From positions 1 through 64,000 of the forward strand of contig CAZFPO010000004.1 of assembly GCA_964521105.1 (NCBI GenBank): a DNA stretch of 64,000 nt, written 5' to 3'. The notes under the pieces were generated by a model. It made no database searches, was not told the DNA's origin, and saw only the letters and a list, made by a program, of their open reading frames with translations. Position numbers and translations under genes: made by a program. Every line of letters begins with the position of its first letter. Positions within the stretch are counted from its first letter, which is position 1. The stretch comes from JAQUGA01 sp964521105. Lineage in GTDB: Bacteria > Bacteroidota > Bacteroidia > Bacteroidales > WCHB1-69. Below are positions 60,992-64,000 of the stretch, piece by piece.

Positions 60992-61032
60992 ATCATCATT
61001 GAAAAAAAAGGGACAAAATTTTTAGTACCATA
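60992..61032 (+). repeat. 41-bp direct repeat, copy 2 (remnant of dipeptidase 3' end)
   Basis: It matches 59173-59213 at 39 of 41 positions and still reads KGTKFLVP with a TAG stop in the same frame, yet no dipeptidase gene precedes it. It lies in the 292-bp space between the lipoprotein gene and ndk. That space also has an inverted CTTAACA/TGTTAAG pair (60868-60900) and no ORF. Confidence 0.9.
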
Positions 61033-61081
61033 GCAACATTATAAAATTTTTATTATTTTTACTTTCTAAAACATTAAAAAC

Positions 61082-61513
61082 ATGGAAAAAGGCAAAGTTA
61101 CATTCACCATGATAAAGCCAACGGCTTTTAAAAACAGATTCACTGGTGATATTTTAAAAATGATATACACCAATGGCTATCGAATTATTGCACTAAAAAT
61201 GACACAATTGACTACTAATCAAGCCAAACAGTTTTATAAAGAGCACGAAGGCAGACCTTTTTATGATGAATTATGTGAATTTATGAGTTCTGGACCAATC
61301 ATAGCAGCAGTTTTAGAGAAGGAAAATGCCGTAGAGGATTATCGCAAACTTATTGGTAGCACCAATCCAAAAGAAGCCGAAGCAGGAACCATACGCAGTG
61401 TTTTTGGATTAAATATTCAACAAAATGCCGTACATGGCTCTGATAGTGAAGAAAGAGCATTACAAGAAGCTTGGTTTTTCTTCTCGGACTTAGAAATTTT
61501 TGTGAATTTTTAA
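61082..61513 (+). CDS. ndk: Nucleoside-diphosphate kinase
   Basis: 143 residues. MIKPTAFKN, ALKMTQLT and NAVHGSDS with the phospho-histidine H118 are all present, and the length is standard. It transfers phosphate between nucleoside di- and triphosphates through the histidine. Single gene, followed by a terminator. Confidence 0.96.
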   Translation: MEKGKVTFTMIKPTAFKNRFTGDILKMIYTNGYRIIALKMTQLTTNQAKQFYKEHEGRPFYDELCEFMSSGPIIAAVLEKENAVEDYRKLIGSTNPKEAEAGTIRSVFGLNIQQNAVHGSDSEERALQEAWFFFSDLEIFVNF

Positions 61514-61533
61514 TCCATCTGATTTATAAAACA

Positions 61534-61559
61534 AAAAAACTCCTTTGCAGGAGTTTTTT
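61534..61559. terminator. Bidirectional terminator between ndk and tRNA-His
   Basis: AAAAAACTCC/GGAGTTTTTT form a stem around a 6-base loop, 20 bp after the ndk stop and 7 bp from the tRNA 3' end. The runs on both sides let it serve both strands. Confidence 0.8.
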
Positions 61560-61566
61560 TGTTTTG

Positions 61567-61640
61567 GGTGGATGATGGGGCTTGAACCCACGACCAACGG
61601 AACCACAATCCGCTACTCTACCAACTGAGCTACACCCACC
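61567..61640 (-). tRNA. tRNA-His (GTG)
   Basis: 74 nt fold as a tRNA on the minus strand: acceptor GTGGGTG/CATCCAC, D-arm TAGCTCAGTTGGTAGAG, anticodon stem GCGGA/TCCGT with loop TTGTGGT (anticodon GTG), and T-arm GTGGGTTCAAGCCCCAT. The extra 5' G opposite C73, the identity element of tRNA-His, is encoded. The 3' CCA is not encoded. Confidence 0.97.
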
Positions 61641-61736
61641 GTTTGTAAAAGTGGTGCAAATATACAACATTAATTTAATTGAACAAGTATTTTTGTAAAA
61701 TTTTAAACCGATAAAAAATACGATTAGTTTTTTAAT

Positions 61737-61744
61737 TACGTTTG
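61737..61744 (+). promoter_or_regulatory. Candidate -7 box of the glycosyltransferase gene
   Basis: TACGTTTG then C fits TAnnTTTG, 22 bp before the start at 61767. No -33 TTG is seen at the usual distance. Confidence 0.4.
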
Positions 61745-61766
61745 CAATACGTTAGTAAAATAGCCA

Positions 61767-62915
61767 ATGTCTACAAAATCAAAATTAAATGTTTTTATAA
61801 TCAGTTCATGGTATCCCAGTACGTATGATCCATATTTTGGATTATTTGTAAAACAAACTGCAACTTATCTATCGGAACATTTTAATATTACGGTTTTAAA
61901 TGTGAATAATAGAACAGATAAAACTAAAACCGAATTCATTATTACACAAGAAAAAATTGGATTTACTGAAATAACGGTGGATAGTCCAACATGTAAAATT
62001 GGCATTTTCAACTTTATTAAAACGATTTATCTTATCAATAAAATTTTCAAAGAAGGGAAAAAATTCAACGGCAAACCCGATATTATACACTTGCAAATCT
62101 TATCAGGATTACTTTGGTTTGTTTATTTTAAAAAAAATTTCAGCAAAATCCCCTTTGTAGTTAGCGAACATTGGTCGAAATATTTCAATAATAGTTTAAG
62201 TTTTACCGAAAAGCTAAAGTATAAAATCCAAAACTGTTTATTAAAAAAAGCATCCGCAATAACCGTGGTTTCGGAGCAACTTAAACAATTTATGACGCAA
62301 AAGGGATTTAATGTACCATTAACTGTAATTCCCAATCCTATTGATTCTAATTTATTTAAAATTATTGAGTTTAAAAGAACAAACACATTTGTTCATATAT
62401 CGTGCTTTGATGAAAAAATTAAAAATATTTCGGGAATTATTCAAGCAGTAGAGCTCCTTAATAATGAAAGAGATGATTTTGAGCTTATTTTAATTGGCAA
62501 TGGACCTGATTACGAAAAAATAGTTGAATTAGTAAAAATAAAAAAACTAAAAAACATTCGTTTCACTGGTGCTTTAAAAAGTGAAGATATTGTTGATTTA
62601 TTAAATCAAAGTTGTGCCTTAATAATGAATAGTTATAAAGAAACATTTGGCATTCCTGTCATCGAATCGTGGTTGTGTGGCACTCCTGTAATATCAACAC
62701 CAGTTGGGATAGCACATAATAATCATCCCAAAAATTTTATAACAATTACCGAAATTGATAATCCCGAATCCATCGTAAAAGCCATGATAAATTTTCTGGA
62801 TTTTCCTTTAACCAAAGCTCAATCAGAGGAGATGAGAAAATATGCGATTGACAATTTTAGCAAGGAAATAGTAATGAAAAAATATATTGAAATTTATCTA
62901 CAACTCATCAGATGA
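61767..62915 (+). CDS. GT4-type glycosyltransferase
   Basis: 382 residues with a GT-B fold. The N-terminal domain has ISSWYPSTYDPYFGLFVKQ; the C-terminal nucleotide-sugar domain (about 195-370) has LILIGNGPDYEKI, FTGALKSEDIVDLL and the EX7E motif in KETFGIPVIES, followed by GTPVISTPVG. It is likely to work in surface polysaccharide or glycolipid synthesis; donor and acceptor are unknown. It is not in a large glycan cluster, at least inside the window. Confidence 0.88.
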   Translation: MSTKSKLNVFIISSWYPSTYDPYFGLFVKQTATYLSEHFNITVLNVNNRTDKTKTEFIITQEKIGFTEITVDSPTCKIGIFNFIKTIYLINKIFKEGKKFNGKPDIIHLQILSGLLWFVYFKKNFSKIPFVVSEHWSKYFNNSLSFTEKLKYKIQNCLLKKASAITVVSEQLKQFMTQKGFNVPLTVIPNPIDSNLFKIIEFKRTNTFVHISCFDEKIKNISGIIQAVELLNNERDDFELILIGNGPDYEKIVELVKIKKLKNIRFTGALKSEDIVDLLNQSCALIMNSYKETFGIPVIESWLCGTPVISTPVGIAHNNHPKNFITITEIDNPESIVKAMINFLDFPLTKAQSEEMRKYAIDNFSKEIVMKKYIEIYLQLIR

Positions 62916-62945
62916 CTTTGAGTAATCAGATGAGTTGGCAACAAA

Positions 62946-63695
62946 TTACTTTTTTTCAATTTCAGCAAAAGCAAAAAGAGCTAGTAAATTTACAAATGGA
63001 TAATGGATAAATTCTATAAACGAAAAGAATTTGTACGACCAAATTGGGACTAATGCGGGCCACGACAAACCACCAGATAGGACATTGTTTAGTGGCATTA
63101 GTTTTTTGTACTTTTTGATTTCGAGATTTGGAAATTTTTGGGTAAATTTCGTCCTATCTCTTTTTAGTATAATCCAAGGCATAGCCTGATTTGAATGAGA
63201 CAAAGGTCCACCTTGGGTTAATTTCCAATCTGCATTTACATCAAAGGGTTCGTGATGAAATTTTTTATAAAAAAAACTACTTAAAAGTGTTTTTGTTGGT
63301 TCAATAATTAAAATTTTTCCGCCTTTTTTCAGACATCTGTTGGCTTCATTAAAAAACAACTCTGGATTAGGAATATGATGCAACACATTAACCATCATAA
63401 TGGCAGACAAACTTTCGTCTTCAAAAGGTAATTCTTCGGCAGAAAAACAATAATCACAATAATCGAGTTTTAAAATATCCGAAGTAACCACATCGGGCAA
63501 AATTTCGGGCAGGAATCCCCCACCCGAACCAATTTCGAGTTTAATCCCTTCCAAATCCTTGGGTAAATTTTGTATCAATCGATGATACCATTCAAGGTAT
63601 GTTTTTTTTAAATATGCTTTTTTTAAAATCAAATCACGATGCTCAACCGTTCGTTGCGGATGGTCGAGGTCGTACTGAAAGCTATGTTTTTTCAT
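62946..63695 (-). CDS. Class I SAM-dependent methyltransferase
   Basis: 249 residues. Motif I LEIGSGGGFLPE, motif II VTSDIL, AEELPFEDESLSAIMMVNVLHHIPNP and GGKILIIEPT give a typical methyltransferase_11 core (about 50-150). The C-terminal ~90 residues contain hydrophobic segments (VPIWSYKFFSFIEF, FVNLLALFAFAEI) that may touch the membrane. The substrate is unknown; the gene converges on the glycosyltransferase. Confidence 0.82.
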   Translation of the reverse strand: MKKHSFQYDLDHPQRTVEHRDLILKKAYLKKTYLEWYHRLIQNLPKDLEGIKLEIGSGGGFLPEILPDVVTSDILKLDYCDYCFSAEELPFEDESLSAIMMVNVLHHIPNPELFFNEANRCLKKGGKILIIEPTKTLLSSFFYKKFHHEPFDVNADWKLTQGGPLSHSNQAMPWIILKRDRTKFTQKFPNLEIKKYKKLMPLNNVLSGGLSWPALVPIWSYKFFSFIEFIHYPFVNLLALFAFAEIEKK

Positions 63696-63701
63696 AAAAG
63701 G

Positions 63702-64000
63702 TTAAGGAATTAATATTAATTTATGGCAAAATACAGCTTGGTCATTTTTGAATATTTTTACAACATATATTCCATTTTGAGAATTAAAATTAAAGGTAAA
63801 GTGGCTGTTATTGATTTCATTTTTTAAACAAATTCTTCCAATTGCATCAAAAACAATCAATTCGTACTTTTCATTTTGGTTAAAATTGGCAATATTAACA
63901 TTAAATAATCCCTTACTAGGATTAGGAAAAACATTAATTCGTTCCTCGTTTTTAACATTTGGGATGTCAGTTGGGTCAACTATCATCGCCGAAACTTTAA
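63702..64000 (-). CDS. T9SS-sorted protein, C-terminal part (cut by window)
   Basis: The frame stays open to the window edge, so only the last ~99 residues are seen. They contain a type A T9SS sorting domain (VFPNPSKGLFNV, YELIVFDAIGRI, GIYVVKIFKN). The Met at 63986 is internal, not the start. It ends 6 bp before the methyltransferase gene. Confidence 0.85.
   Translation of the reverse strand, partial: KVSAMIVDPTDIPNVKNEERINVFPNPSKGLFNVNIANFNQNEKYELIVFDAIGRICLKNEINNSHFTFNFNSQNGIYVVKIFKNDQAVFCHKLILIP

Overview
The window looks like a scaffold from a low-GC member of the Bacteroidota, probably an anaerobe or facultative anaerobe of the Bacteroidia. Four lines of evidence point there. At least three genes encode type IX secretion (T9SS) C-terminal sorting domains. 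Several genes are preceded by the phylum's TAnnTTTG -7 box. Families typical of the phylum are present: a GlmU-like nucleotidyltransferase, a LuxC-like acyl-CoA reductase, a DUF4221-like lipoprotein, an OstA/LptA-like protein and FloA/NfeD. There is also a complete Rnf ferredoxin:NAD+ oxidoreductase operon. A run of 100 Ns at 25205-25304 shows this is draft sequence, scaffolded across a tandem-repeat gap.

Layout. 1-4849 is a very large CRISPR array: 73 repeats of 30 bp that read as identical, 72 spacers, and a partial leader at the left edge. No cas gene is visible in the window. A block of six spacers occurs twice, 3257 bp apart, and two other spacers are near-identical variants of one gene start. 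4955-8435 holds a PNGase F-like secreted protein with a T9SS tail, converging on a Ste24-type CAAX protease. 8504-12130 is a minus-strand run, fabG, a VWA membrane protein and a YdcF/ElyC-like protein. 12336-15902 has a small outer-membrane protein, PBP1C and a pentapeptide-repeat protein. 16107-19367 has a predicted 7(1) septoil-knot protein, EttA and adenosine deaminase.

19498-27473 contains an ATP-dependent PEP carboxykinase with a ~200-residue C-terminal extension that is not part of the usual enzyme. It is followed by two paralogous secreted parallel beta-helix proteins, the second interrupted by an in-frame TGA, with tandem imperfect palindromes between them. 27480-34963 holds a coiled-coil membrane protein, a LytS-like sensor histidine kinase, and three envelope genes including a secreted M48 metalloprotease. 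35293-40349 is rnfBCDGEA, followed by obgE, a PAP2 phosphatase and an OstA-like protein. Next come a YiiX-like hydrolase, a DUF4878 lipoprotein, a CoA-pyrophosphatase-type Nudix protein, a small unlisted ORF, an ECF sigma factor and uvrA. The last two appear to share overlapping divergent promoters.

49524-55593 is largely minus-strand quality control and envelope: lon, clpS, nfeD, floA, the GlmU-like protein and ribosomal L31. 55654-61640 holds the acyl-CoA reductase, a Crp/Fnr regulator and a C69 dipeptidase, then two lipoprotein genes bracketed by 41-bp direct copies of the dipeptidase 3' end, then ndk and tRNA-His(GTG). The window ends with a glycosyltransferase, a methyltransferase and the 3' part of another T9SS-sorted protein.

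The most promising leads are the PEPCK fusion, the internal spacer-block duplication with its gene-start spacers, and the lipoprotein pair flanked by the 41-bp repeats. All family assignments come from reading motifs by eye; no database search was run.
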